A stretch of 64,000 nucleotides of DNA, from assembly GCA_017433975.1 (NCBI GenBank), contig JAFRGD010000006.1, positions 1-64,000 of the forward strand, given 5' to 3'. This document shows positions 8,816 to 17,521 of the stretch, one piece after another (the first letter of the stretch is position 1; each line of letters opens with the position of its first letter). This DNA is from Mogibacterium sp. (GTDB taxonomy: Bacteria; Bacillota; Clostridia; Peptostreptococcales; Anaerovoracaceae). Below the pieces are notes generated by a model that worked only from the letters and a program-made list of their open reading frames with translations, was not told the DNA's origin and did not search any database. The position numbers were made by a program, and so were the translations under genes.

Positions 8816-9703
8816 ATGGCAAAGGTCACCGAAGGCTACATGCCTTATCTCGGGCACGAGACATATTACCGGATCGTCGGCGAGCGGACGGGCGGCAAGG
8901 CGCCGCTCCTCCTGCTGCACGGCGGACCGGGATCGACGCACAACTATCTGGAAGTCCTGGATGACGTCGCGGACCGTGACGGTAGACAGCTGATCATGTA
9001 CGACCAGATCGGCTGCGGCAACTCCTATCTGGACGGCTGTCCGGAGCTCTGGACCAAGGAGACCTGGATGAACGAACTGGAGGCGCTGCGGGCGCACCTC
9101 GGGCTGGACGAGTGTCACATCCTCGGGCAGTCCTGGGGCGGCATGATGTGCATCATTTACGCGTGTGACTACGCGCACGAGGGCGTCAAGAGCTTCATCC
9201 TGTCGAGCACGCTTTCGCACAATTCCCTCTGGAGCGAGGAGCACCACCGCCGGATGAAATACCTGTCGCCGGAGGCGCAGGCAGCCATCGTGGAAGCGGA
9301 GCGCACCGGGAACTACAGCGGCGAAGCTTACGAGAAGGCGAACGATGAGTTCATGGTGCGGTTCTGCAACGACCCGCCGCGGGAAACGGACCCGGAGCCG
9401 GTCCGCCGGCCAAAGCGGTCCGGTCGGGAGGCTTATGTCTACGGCTGGGGGAACAACGAGTTCACGCCGAACGGCTCGCTCCGCGACTACGACTACGCGG
9501 AGCAGATCCGCAACATCGACGTCCCGTGCCTCATCATCAGCGGCGCGGAGGACCTCTGCTCGCCGGTCGTCGCAAAATACATGTACGACAACATCCCGGG
9601 CGCGGAGTGGGAGCTCTTCGCGTACTCCCGCCACATGTGCTTCGTGGAGGAGCCGGACAAATACAAACGGGTTCTGATCGACTGGCTGAACCGCCACGAC
9701 TGA
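8816..9703 (+). CDS. Proline iminopeptidase-like alpha/beta hydrolase
   Basis: The 295-residue alpha/beta hydrolase has the family oxyanion segment LLLHGGPGSTHNYLE and the nucleophile elbow GQSWGG (Ser near residue 104). The Asp is in IISGAEDLC and the His in YSRHMCFVEEPD. The order and the YDQIGCGNS block match the proline iminopeptidase group (S33), which removes N-terminal proline or related residues from peptides. No signal peptide is present, so it is cytoplasmic. An ACGGAGG site precedes the ATG. The exact peptide or amide substrate is not certain, as this subfamily also includes amino-acid amidases. Confidence 0.8.
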   Translation: MAKVTEGYMPYLGHETYYRIVGERTGGKAPLLLLHGGPGSTHNYLEVLDDVADRDGRQLIMYDQIGCGNSYLDGCPELWTKETWMNELEALRAHLGLDECHILGQSWGGMMCIIYACDYAHEGVKSFILSSTLSHNSLWSEEHHRRMKYLSPEAQAAIVEAERTGNYSGEAYEKANDEFMVRFCNDPPRETDPEPVRRPKRSGREAYVYGWGNNEFTPNGSLRDYDYAEQIRNIDVPCLIISGAEDLCSPVVAKYMYDNIPGAEWELFAYSRHMCFVEEPDKYKRVLIDWLNRHD

Positions 9704-9743
9704 TACTGCCGGCACACAGACCGACAGGAAAGTGAGGAAATCC

Positions 9744-10709
9744 ATGGAAGAAAAACTGATCTGCGTGGTCATCAACTTCATGAATGACAAGCGTGCCGCG
9801 ATGATTCGCGAAGCCGCTGCCCGATGCGGATACAACGTCGAAATCTACGACAGCGTGGAGGCGGCGGGCGACCGGCTCGGACAGTGTGAGGTCCTGTATT
9901 GCGGGACGGCGGACGTCGCCGCGCATGCCAAGAGTGCAAAATGGATCTCGAGTTCCTGGGCGGGCATCGCACCGTTCCTCGCGCCGGGCGTCCTGCCGGA
10001 GGGGTGCCTCTTTACCAAAGGGGCCGGTTCCTACGGCGTCACGATTTCGGAGCACGTCATCGCGGTGACGCTGATGCTCCTCAAGCGCTTTCCGGAGTAC
10101 TTCGCAGACCTCGCGGACCACAAATGGACCGGCGGACGAACCGTCTGGTCAATCCTGGGCAGCCATGTGACCATCATCGGCACCGGCAACATCGGGCAGA
10201 CCATCGCGGCCAGGATGCGGGCGTTCGGTGCGGAGCGCATCGCCGGAGTAAACTATCAGGGAAAGAACCCGGACAGGCTGTTCGATGAGATCTATACATT
10301 TGACCGCGTCGACGAGGCGCTGCCGGGGACGGACATCCTCGTCTGCTGCGCGCCGGATACGGCGGAGACCAGAGGCATGATCACGGGAGAACGCATCGCG
10401 ATGCTCGGACCGCATTCGGTGCTCGTCAACGTCGGCCGCGGCACGATCCTCGATCAGGACGCGCTGGTGGAGGCGCTCAACAACAAAGTGATTCTCGGTG
10501 CGTCAATCGATGTGACGGTGCCGGAGCCGCTGCCGTTCGACCATCCGCTCTGGACAGCGAGGAACTGCATCATCACACCGCACGTTTCGGGCAACATGAC
10601 GCTCGAGTACACCGGCGACGAGTCTGTGCGAATCTTTTGCGCGAACCTCGGGCGGTATGTGAAAGGCGAGCCGCTGGAACACATGGTGGACTTCACCAAA
10701 GGATACTGA
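9744..10709 (+). CDS. D-2-hydroxyacid dehydrogenase, NAD-binding
   Basis: This is a 321-residue member of the D-isomer-specific 2-hydroxyacid dehydrogenase family. The Rossmann fingerprint is GTGNIGQTIA, the catalytic Arg lies in VNVGRGTILD, the Glu in VPEPLPFDHPLW and the His in ITPHVSGNM, so the catalytic triad is complete. The ATG at 9744 follows GTGAGGAAA; a GTG at 9732 is less likely. It should reduce a 2-keto acid to a D-2-hydroxy acid with NAD(P)H or the reverse. With an aminotransferase and peptidase upstream, amino-acid-derived keto acids are plausible substrates. It closely follows the hydrolase gene and probably shares its transcript. Confidence 0.85.
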   Translation: MEEKLICVVINFMNDKRAAMIREAAARCGYNVEIYDSVEAAGDRLGQCEVLYCGTADVAAHAKSAKWISSSWAGIAPFLAPGVLPEGCLFTKGAGSYGVTISEHVIAVTLMLLKRFPEYFADLADHKWTGGRTVWSILGSHVTIIGTGNIGQTIAARMRAFGAERIAGVNYQGKNPDRLFDEIYTFDRVDEALPGTDILVCCAPDTAETRGMITGERIAMLGPHSVLVNVGRGTILDQDALVEALNNKVILGASIDVTVPEPLPFDHPLWTARNCIITPHVSGNMTLEYTGDESVRIFCANLGRYVKGEPLEHMVDFTKGY

Positions 10710-10729
10710 TCCAAATCGGGGGAGGGACA

Positions 10730-11635
10730 TTGAATCAAAAGAAAACCAGCATGGTCCTGCTTTACGGACTCATTCTGATCATAGGCATGAGCTGGGGTCT
10801 GTCGTTCATGGCGACGGCCCTTTTGATGCGCGCCGGCTTGCAGCCGGTCCAGATCCAGGCGGCGCGGTGGCTGATCGCGGCGATTTTCTTCGGCATCCTG
10901 GTCGCCGTCGGCAAGGTCCGGCCGAACCTGCGGGACAGGAACCTCAAGTACATGCTCCTCTGCGGCATTCTGGAGCCATGCATATATATGCTTCTCGAGA
11001 CCTACGGGCTGAAGTTTACGTCCGCGTCGACGGCGTCGGTTGTCATCGCGACCATCCCTTGCATGACGCTTATCGTCCGGTCGGTCTTTCTGCACGAGCG
11101 GACCAGCCGCACCGGCATCCTGAGCATCCTGCTCGCGGTGACGGGCGTCATCATCTGCACCGTATGCTCCCCGACGTTCGAACTGAGCGGGCAGGCGGTC
11201 GGTTTCCTGCTCCTGTTCTGCGCGGTCCTCACAGGGTCCTTTTACTCGATCTTCAGCGCAAAGGCCGCGGCGAGCTACACGCCGTACGACGTCACCGCGA
11301 CCATGTGCTTCCTCGGCGTGGTGTGGTTTACCATTATGAACTTCGCAGCCGGGTACGGTGTTTCGACCTACGTGACGGTTTTCCGTGACTTCCGGCTGAT
11401 CTTCGGAATCCTGTTCCTCGGCCTCGCGTGCTCCGCGCTCTGCTTCATCGCGTACAACAGCCTCATCTCGCGCGTGGACCCGGCCATCGCGAATAACCTC
11501 TCCGGCGCCGCGCCGACCATCGTCGGCGTCCTCGCCGGCATCCTCATCCTAGGGGACGCCTGGGGCCTGTATACCGTCATCGGCCTCATCCTCACAGTCG
11601 CCGGCGTCATCCTGTCCTCACACGAGGTCAAGTAG
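10730..11635 (+). CDS. EamA/DMT-family transporter
   Basis: The frame is open further upstream, but a TTG at 10730 with GGGGGAGGG just before it starts a normal DMT protein (MNQKKTSMVLLYG when translated). The 301-residue product has about ten hydrophobic helices in two EamA repeats, beginning with ILIIGMSWGLSFMATALLMR and ending VIGLILTVAGVILSS. Members of this family export or import amino acids and small metabolites. The tight spacing after the hydroxyacid dehydrogenase suggests that it moves a substrate or product of this four-gene set. A terminator follows at 11675. Confidence 0.82.
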   Translation: MNQKKTSMVLLYGLILIIGMSWGLSFMATALLMRAGLQPVQIQAARWLIAAIFFGILVAVGKVRPNLRDRNLKYMLLCGILEPCIYMLLETYGLKFTSASTASVVIATIPCMTLIVRSVFLHERTSRTGILSILLAVTGVIICTVCSPTFELSGQAVGFLLLFCAVLTGSFYSIFSAKAAASYTPYDVTATMCFLGVVWFTIMNFAAGYGVSTYVTVFRDFRLIFGILFLGLACSALCFIAYNSLISRVDPAIANNLSGAAPTIVGVLAGILILGDAWGLYTVIGLILTVAGVILSSHEVK

Positions 11636-11674
11636 TAAACTACAAAGTCACACCCCCATAATCTTGTGGATTCC

Positions 11675-11703
11675 GCGCTGTCCCCGGACGGCGCGTTTTT
11701 ATT
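11675..11703 (+). terminator. Terminator after EamA gene
   Basis: GCGCTGT (11675-11681) pairs with ACGGCGC (11688-11694) with one G-T wobble across CCCCGG, followed by GTTTTTATTT. Confidence 0.65.
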
Positions 11704-11748
11704 TACCGCTTTACCGCAATAAAGTGACCACATCGGCGCCGTTTTATG

Positions 11749-11777
11749 TTGCATTTTTATCCACATAGGGCTATAAT
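11749..11777 (+). promoter_or_regulatory. Promoter of the opp operon
   Basis: TTGCAT (11749-11754), a 17-bp spacer and TATAAT (11772-11777) form a sigma-A promoter about 70 bases ahead of oppD. No operator or riboswitch is evident in the leader. Confidence 0.7.
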
Positions 11778-11844
11778 AATTTAACAATAAGCGTTTTGTA
11801 ACATTTGTTATGCCATTATTTCATCGGGGACACGTGAGGCAGCT

Positions 11845-12837
11845 ATGGGCTCGGAAAAGGTTTTAGAAGTCAAAGATTTGTGCGTGGAGTTCAAGACCGT
11901 CGAGGGAACCGTCAAAGCGGTCAACCATCTGACGTATTCTCTTGACAAAGGGGAAAAACTCGGCATCGTCGGAGAGAGCGGCAGCGGAAAGAGCGTCAGT
12001 ACGCTCGCGATCATGCGGCTGATTCCGAACCCGCCGGGCGAGATCACTTCCGGTCAGATTCTTTATAACGGTAAGGACCTGGTCAAGGAGTCCGAACGCG
12101 AGATGCAGAAGATCCGCGGGAACGACATTTCGATGATCTTCCAGGAGCCGATGACGTCGCTCAATCCGATCATCCGCTGCGGCAAGCAGATCGCCGAGGC
12201 GCTGGAGCTTCACCAGGGCATGAACAAGAAAGAAGCCATGGCCGCCGCCATCGACATGATGAAGGCCGTCGGCATCGCGAACCCTGAAGTCCGCGCAATG
12301 GGCTACCCGCATCAGATGTCCGGCGGCATGCGGCAGCGCATCATGATCGCGATGGCGCTCGCCTGCCGGCCGCAGATCCTCATCGCAGACGAGCCGACGA
12401 CGGCGCTCGACGTCACGATCCAGGCGCAGATCCTCGACCTCATCCGGGAGATGAACGAGACGCTCGGGACGTCCGTCCTGTTCATCACGCACGACCTCGG
12501 CGTCATCTCGGAGCTGTGCGACACCGTCATCGTCATGTACATGGGCCACATCCTCGAGCAGGCGCCGGTGGCGGAGCTCTTCGAGGACCCGAAACACCCG
12601 TATACGCAGGGCCTCATGGACGCAATCCCGGGCATCACCAAGGACCGGCCGCCGCTCAAGACGATCAAGGGCATGGTCCCGAACCCGACGGAAAAGATCA
12701 GCGGCTGCACCTTCTGGCCGCGGTGTCCGTATGCGGAGGAGCAGTGCAAGCAGGAAATGCCGCCTGAGATCCGGATCAGCGAGGAGCGCTGGGTCCGGTG
12801 CTGGCGGTACATCGACGACGGGATAAAGGAGGAGTGA
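11845..12837 (+). CDS. oppD: Oligopeptide ABC transporter ATP-binding protein (OppD/DppD type)
   Basis: This 330-residue ABC ATPase has Walker A GESGSGKS, the Q-loop [10 protein letters not shown], the signature MSGGMRQR and Walker [15 protein letters not shown]. The C-terminal oligopeptide/dipeptide extension with cysteines ([14 protein letters not shown]) is the hallmark of OppD/DppD proteins and can hold an iron-sulfur cluster in relatives. It couples ATP hydrolysis to peptide import on the cytoplasmic side of OppBC. It is the first gene of the operon oppD-oppF-oppA-oppB-oppC. It is separated from oppF by three bases. Confidence 0.92.
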   Translation: MGSEKVLEVKDLCVEFKTVEGTVKAVNHLTYSLDKGEKLGIVGESGSGKSVSTLAIMRLIPNPPGEITSGQILYNGKDLVKESEREMQKIRGNDISMIFQEPMTSLNPIIRCGKQIAEALELHQGMNKKEAMAAAIDMMKAVGIANPEVRAMGYPHQMSGGMRQRIMIAMALACRPQILIADEPTTALDVTIQAQILDLIREMNETLGTSVLFITHDLGVISELCDTVIVMYMGHILEQAPVAELFEDPKHPYTQGLMDAIPGITKDRPPLKTIKGMVPNPTEKISGCTFWPRCPYAEEQCKQEMPPEIRISEERWVRCWRYIDDGIKEE

Positions 12838-12840
12838 TCC

Positions 12841-13818
12841 ATGCCTCAGGACAACGAAGCACTGATCAAGGCGGAACACCTTAAAATATACTTCAAGCGT
12901 AAGACCGGTACGACCCACGCGGTCGACGATGTCAGCTTCGAGATTAAACGCGGCGAGACCTTCGGCATCGTCGGCGAGAGCGGCTGCGGCAAGAGCACGC
13001 TCGGCCTCTCCCTGATCCGCCTGATGACGGACCCGGCGACGCGGATGGAGGGGAACGTCTACTTCCACGGCAAGAACATCCTCGATCTCAAAGGCAAGGA
13101 GCTCAAGGAGATGCGGATGAAGGCGCAGGTCATCTTTCAGGACCCGTCCGCCTCGCTCAACCCGCGGAGGACGATTCGGCAGATCCTGATGGAACCGTTT
13201 GAGATCCACGGGCTCAAGAACAGCCCGGATCTGGAGAAAAGGATCGAAGAGCTGATCCTGATGGTCGGCCTCGATACGTACCACTTGAGCCGCTATCCGC
13301 ACGAACTGTCCGGCGGGCAAAAACAGAGGGTCGGAATCGCGCGGGCGCTCGCGATGGACCCGGAGCTCATCGTATGCGATGAGGCGGTCTCCGCGCTCGA
13401 TGTATCGGTTCAGGCACAGGTTCTGAACCTGCTGCAGGACCTCAAGGCCAAGCTCGGCCTGACCTACATCTTCATTTCGCACAACCTGAACGTCGTCTAT
13501 CAGGTCAGCGACCGGGTCGCGGTCATGTACCTCGGCAACATCATGGAGATTGCGACGTACGACCAGCTGTACGCCAGACGGATGCACCCGTACACACAGG
13601 CGCTCCTGTCTGCGATTCCGCAGGTCGACAAGAACGAACGGGTTGAGCGCATCCGGCTCGAGGGCGACGTCCCGAGCCCGAACAATCCGCCGCCGGGCTG
13701 TCGGTTTCACACCCGGTGCTCAAAGTGCATGGAGATCTGCAAGTCCGTCAAACCGGAGCTCCGTGAGGTCGAGCCGGACCACTTCGTCGCCTGCCACTTA
13801 TATGACGACGCGCAATAA
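12841..13818 (+). CDS. oppF: Oligopeptide ABC transporter ATP-binding protein (OppF/DppF type)
   Basis: The 325-residue second ATPase of the importer has Walker [10 protein letters not shown], the Q-loop [11 protein letters not shown], the signature LSGGQKQR and Walker [15 protein letters not shown]. The OppF-type C-terminal segment [14 protein letters not shown] is intact. It forms a heterodimer with OppD. The ATG lies 3 bases after the oppD stop, with AAGGAGGAG inside the end of oppD as ribosome site. A possible very short open frame (13830-13868) lies in the gap before oppA. Confidence 0.92.
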   Translation: MPQDNEALIKAEHLKIYFKRKTGTTHAVDDVSFEIKRGETFGIVGESGCGKSTLGLSLIRLMTDPATRMEGNVYFHGKNILDLKGKELKEMRMKAQVIFQDPSASLNPRRTIRQILMEPFEIHGLKNSPDLEKRIEELILMVGLDTYHLSRYPHELSGGQKQRVGIARALAMDPELIVCDEAVSALDVSVQAQVLNLLQDLKAKLGLTYIFISHNLNVVYQVSDRVAVMYLGNIMEIATYDQLYARRMHPYTQALLSAIPQVDKNERVERIRLEGDVPSPNNPPPGCRFHTRCSKCMEICKSVKPELREVEPDHFVACHLYDDAQ

Positions 13819-13881
13819 CTGAGGAGGCAATGCCGTCAAGGCGTCTCAATATAATCTATTTCTATTAAAGGAGGACGAAAA

Positions 13882-15495
13882 ATGAAAAAGAAACTATTAG
13901 CTTTAGTTTTGGTTCTCACATTGGTAATCAGCGCTTTGGCAGCATGCGGCGGCGGCGGGGATGCCGACGGCGGCGGTGCTGACGGAGACGCAGCGACCAC
14001 CTTGGTCGTCGCGATGGAAGGAGCGGGCCTTGAGACGTTTGACCCGGGCAATGTATATGAAACCTATGCGAGCCCTGTCATGAATCTCTGCTACGACAAT
14101 CTGTTCAACTTCGTAGGAGACGATCCGAACGTCCAGCCGATTCTCGTTGAATCCTATCAGTTCTCTGAGGACGCAAAGACATTGACCTGCGTGCTCAAAC
14201 CGGACCTCAAGTTCGCGAGCGGCAACCCTCTGACCTCTGCAGACGTTGCATTCTCAATCAACCGCTGCAAGAACCTCAAGGGCAACCCATCTTTCATCAC
14301 GGATACAATTGAGAGCATCGAGACGCCAGACGAGAGAACCGTTGTTTTCCACCTGACGGAGCCTGACAGTGCGTTCATCTCCAAACTGACGTACAAATCC
14401 ATGGCGATTCTCGACAGCGAGGCAGCCAAAGAGCAGGGCGCGACGGACGCGGCAGACGCAGCCGAGACGGACACTGCCCGCAACTACCTCGACAACACGA
14501 GCCTTGGTTCCGGACCGTTCGTACTGGAGAAGTACACGCCGAACGAAGAGATCGTACTCGTCAGAAACGAGAACTACTGGGGTGAGCCGAGCGACTTCGA
14601 GAGAGTCGTCTTCAAACTCCAGAGCGACGCGAACACACAGATGATGACTCTGACTCAGGGCGATGTCGACATCGCGCTCAACCTGACCGACGACACCGTC
14701 GCTCAGCTCGACGGCGCGGAGAACGTTGCAGTCGTCAACAAGCCTTCGATGACCGTCTGCTTCGTCATGTTCAACATGGATCCGGAAATCGGCGGACCGA
14801 TGGCGAACAAAGACGTCCAGCAGGCTGTCCGTCTGTGCCTCGACTATCAGGGCATCCAGCAGATCGTCGGTGAAGGAACGGTTACGCCGTACTCCTTCCT
14901 GCAGGACGGCTTCATGGGATCCAAGGGAACCCGTGACGTCAGCTACACCGACATCGAGGCTGCAAAGCAGAAACTCGCGGACGCCGGATATCCGGACGGC
15001 TTCGACGTCGAGCTGACCGTCTGCGACCTGTCGTTCACCGGTACCGCTCTGACGGACGTTGCGCAAAAGGTTAAGGACGACCTCGCGAAGATCGGCATCA
15101 ACGTCACCATCGTTCAGCAGCCGTGGGCAGCTGGCTTCGGTGATGCGTACCGCGCCGGCGAAGTACCGTTCACAGTCATGTACTGGAACATCGACTACTT
15201 CGACCCGAACGTCCAGCTCGAGTTCCTGCCTGGCAAACTGGTCGGCCTCCGCGCGAAGTGGACCGAGGACATGGATCCGGAAATCGCCGCGCTGATCAAG
15301 GACTGCATGGCAGAGACCGACGACGCGAAGCGTGCCGAGATCCTTGGAAAGCTCCAGGATATGACCTATGAGAACGGACCGTTCATCTTCGTTGCACAGG
15401 GACCGTGCCACTATGGTTACAACACAAGACTGACCGGAGTCACATTCTCGGCTCCGCACGTCATCGACCTCACGCAGGTCAAGCTGGCTGAATAA
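13882..15495 (+). CDS. oppA: Peptide ABC transporter substrate-binding lipoprotein
   Basis: The 537-residue SBP_bac_5 protein starts with a lipoprotein signal (MKKKLLALVLVLTLVISALAAC, cut before Cys22), then a Gly/Asp linker. The family signature region appears as NLCYDNLF and FASGNPLTSADVAFSINR. It captures peptides at the outer membrane face and delivers them to OppBC. AAAGGAGG lies 7 bases before the ATG. Its position between the ATPase and permease genes is unusual for opp operons. A strong hairpin after its stop may raise its expression over the permeases. Nickel or dipeptide binding cannot be excluded from sequence. Confidence 0.92.
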   Translation: MKKKLLALVLVLTLVISALAACGGGGDADGGGADGDAATTLVVAMEGAGLETFDPGNVYETYASPVMNLCYDNLFNFVGDDPNVQPILVESYQFSEDAKTLTCVLKPDLKFASGNPLTSADVAFSINRCKNLKGNPSFITDTIESIETPDERTVVFHLTEPDSAFISKLTYKSMAILDSEAAKEQGATDAADAAETDTARNYLDNTSLGSGPFVLEKYTPNEEIVLVRNENYWGEPSDFERVVFKLQSDANTQMMTLTQGDVDIALNLTDDTVAQLDGAENVAVVNKPSMTVCFVMFNMDPEIGGPMANKDVQQAVRLCLDYQGIQQIVGEGTVTPYSFLQDGFMGSKGTRDVSYTDIEAAKQKLADAGYPDGFDVELTVCDLSFTGTALTDVAQKVKDDLAKIGINVTIVQQPWAAGFGDAYRAGEVPFTVMYWNIDYFDPNVQLEFLPGKLVGLRAKWTEDMDPEIAALIKDCMAETDDAKRAEILGKLQDMTYENGPFIFVAQGPCHYGYNTRLTGVTFSAPHVIDLTQVKLAE

Positions 15496-15531
15496 TATCA
15501 TCGCCAGAACCGCTCCGGCGGAATCAACAGT

Positions 15532-15560
15532 GCTTCGGGGACTCCCGCAGTCCCCGAAGC
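15532..15560 (+). promoter_or_regulatory. Strong intercistronic stem-loop between oppA and oppB
   Basis: GCTTCGGGGACT (15532-15543) pairs perfectly over 12 bp with AGTCCCCGAAGC (15549-15560) around CCCGC. There is no T run, only TTCTG. This fits a partial terminator or 3'-end stabilizer that keeps the binding-protein mRNA in excess over oppBC. Confidence 0.65.
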
Positions 15561-15586
15561 TTCTGAACACGTAAGAGGACATCTTT

Positions 15587-16606
15587 ATGGACCGATTAAA
15601 ATTCATTGGAAAAAGACTGGTCTACATGGTGATCATGATGTTCGGCGTCGCGACGCTGGTCTTCCTGCTCACCAAAATGATCCCGGGCGACCCGGTCGTG
15701 GCGAACCTGGGACAGAGAGCCATGAGTGATCCGGAAGTCGTCGCGGCTTACAGGGCCAAGTACGGGCTCGACAAGCCGCTGATCGTCCAGTATTTCATGT
15801 ACATGAAAAACCTTCTGCACTTCGACCTCGGTACGTCCATCCGGACGAACAAGCTCGTCCGGGCTGAGCTGGGCCGTTGCTTCCCGGCGACGATCGAGCT
15901 CGCGCTGGTATCGATCATTCTGGCCGCAGTATTCGGAATATTATTTGGAGTCATTTCGGCAACCAAGCGGAACAGCCTGCTGGATCAGGGCGTCCGTGCC
16001 ATTTCGGTCACGGGCGTGAGCATCCCGAGCTTCTGGTTTGCGCTGCTGATGTTATACTTCTTTTACTATAAACACCACATTTTCCCTGGACCGGGGCGCC
16101 TGAGCAATATCTATAAAGCGCCGAATACGGTTACGGGGCTGTACGTGATCGACGCGCTGATCGAAGGCAACGCGGCCAAAGCGGGGGACGCTTTCATGCA
16201 TCTTCTGCTGCCGTCCATCGTTCTCGCGGCCTTTACCATGGGCCTGATCACGCGAACCGCCCGCTCCAACATCCTGGACGTCATGTCCACGGACTACATT
16301 CGGACGGCGAGAGCCAAGGGCCTATCGCAGAATAGCCTTATCATGAAGCACGCCCTGGGCAACGCGCTCATTCCGGTCCTCACCGTCATCGGCATGGGCC
16401 TTGGTAACCTCCTCGGCGGCATGGTGCTGGTCGAGACGATCTTCAACTGGCCGGGGGTCGGTCAGTTCGCCTACGCGTCGGTCAAGGCGAACGACTTCCC
16501 GGCGATCATCGGTGTCGCGCTGCTGATTGCTTTGAATTATCTTGTTATCAATACAATAGTTGACATCCTGTACGGGGTCATCGATCCGAGAGTGAGGTAC
16601 AGTTAG
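15587..16606 (+). CDS. oppB: Peptide ABC transporter permease (OppB/DppB type)
   Basis: The 339-residue integral membrane protein has six or so transmembrane helices, beginning with LVYMVIMMFGVATLVFLLT, followed by the PGDPV segment typical of OppB N-termini. The cytoplasmic coupling motif is present near DYIRTARAKGLS (EAA-like loop). It forms the channel with OppC. The last codon and stop are directly followed by the ATG of oppC (no gap), so the two are translationally coupled. Confidence 0.92.
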   Translation: MDRLKFIGKRLVYMVIMMFGVATLVFLLTKMIPGDPVVANLGQRAMSDPEVVAAYRAKYGLDKPLIVQYFMYMKNLLHFDLGTSIRTNKLVRAELGRCFPATIELALVSIILAAVFGILFGVISATKRNSLLDQGVRAISVTGVSIPSFWFALLMLYFFYYKHHIFPGPGRLSNIYKAPNTVTGLYVIDALIEGNAAKAGDAFMHLLLPSIVLAAFTMGLITRTARSNILDVMSTDYIRTARAKGLSQNSLIMKHALGNALIPVLTVIGMGLGNLLGGMVLVETIFNWPGVGQFAYASVKANDFPAIIGVALLIALNYLVINTIVDILYGVIDPRVRYS

Positions 16607-17443
16607 ATGTTAAGAGCAGCAAAAAAACTATTTAAATCAAACTACTTGTTTACTCTCGGTGTCATCATCTGCGTGGCGTGGATTCTGGCGGCGGTCTGTG
16701 CGCCGCTGATCACGCAATATGACCCGATCATCCAGGACCTCGCGCACCGTCTGGAGGCGCCGTCCGCGGCGCACTGGTTCGGGACGGACGACTTCGGCCG
16801 CGACATCTTCAGCCGCGTCATCTACGGCGGGAGATACTCGCTGCTCGCCGGACTGGTGACGGTCGTGCTCGCCGGTGTGATCGGAACGTTTTACGGAGCG
16901 ATCGCGGGGTATGTCGGCGGCAGAATCGATAACATCATGATGAGATTTTCGGAGATGATCCTCTCGTTCCCGACGCTGGTCCTCGCGATGATCATCAACG
17001 CGGTCATGGGGTCCAATCTGTTCAACACGCTGTTCGCGCTCGTTATCGTCGCCTGGCCGAAATACGCCAGACTGATGCGGAGCGTCGTGCTGAGCGTCAA
17101 GGAGAACGACTACGTCACCGCGTCGATCGCGCTCGGCGCGTCGCAGATGCGGGTCCTGATGAAGGAAATCATCCCGAACAGTATCAACTCGGTTCTGATC
17201 ATGGCGACGACGGACATCGGCAACCAGATCCTGATGTTCTCCACGCTGAGCTTCCTCGGCCTGGGCTCAGCCCCGCCGACGCCGGAGTGGGGCATGATGG
17301 TATCCGACGGCGTCAACTACTTCAACCGCTTCTGGATCTCCGGCTTCCCGGGCCTCGCGATCTTCACGATGGCGGTCGGGGCGAACTTCATCGGCGACGG
17401 TCTCCGCGACCTCCTCGATCCAAAATTAAGAAAAGAATTCTAG
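16607..17443 (+). CDS. oppC: Peptide ABC transporter permease (OppC/DppC type)
   Basis: This is a 278-residue permease. The N-terminal helix VIICVAWILAAVCAPLIT is followed by the OppC signature HWFGTDDFGRDIFSRVIYGGRYSL, and the EAA-like loop reads DYVTASIALGASQMRVLMKEII. It pairs with OppB. It is the last gene of the opp operon; an extended -10 promoter and a terminator hairpin follow within 30 bases of its stop. Confidence 0.93.
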   Translation: MLRAAKKLFKSNYLFTLGVIICVAWILAAVCAPLITQYDPIIQDLAHRLEAPSAAHWFGTDDFGRDIFSRVIYGGRYSLLAGLVTVVLAGVIGTFYGAIAGYVGGRIDNIMMRFSEMILSFPTLVLAMIINAVMGSNLFNTLFALVIVAWPKYARLMRSVVLSVKENDYVTASIALGASQMRVLMKEIIPNSINSVLIMATTDIGNQILMFSTLSFLGLGSAPPTPEWGMMVSDGVNYFNRFWISGFPGLAIFTMAVGANFIGDGLRDLLDPKLRKEF

Positions 17444-17456
17444 ACAACATAATTTG

Positions 17457-17465
17457 TGTTATAAT
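17457..17465 (+). promoter_or_regulatory. Extended -10 promoter, overlapping the opp terminator
   Basis: TG-T-TATAAT (17457-17465) is an extended -10 element. The -35 region is poor (TTCTAG at 16-bp spacing). The predicted start near 17472 falls inside the left arm of the terminator hairpin. It would transcribe the M24 peptidase gene. Confidence 0.45.
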
Positions 17466-17467
17466 AA

Positions 17468-17501
17468 ACGCAGGAGGACAGAGCCGTCCTTCTGCGTTTT
17501 T
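17468..17501 (+). terminator. Terminator of the opp operon
   Basis: ACGCAGGAGGAC (17468-17479) pairs with GTCCTTCTGCGT (17486-17497), 12 bp with one G-T wobble, loop AGAGCC, then a run of T. Confidence 0.8.
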
Positions 17502-17521
17502 CAATCAAAGGAGTGCATAAC

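Noticed and set aside
11863..13710. A 615-residue minus-strand open frame
   Set aside because: Antisense of the oppDF genes, not a real protein.
13830..13868. Tiny open frame (12 residues) between oppF and oppA
   Set aside because: Ribosome-site spacing is only two bases, with no supporting structure; probably chance.
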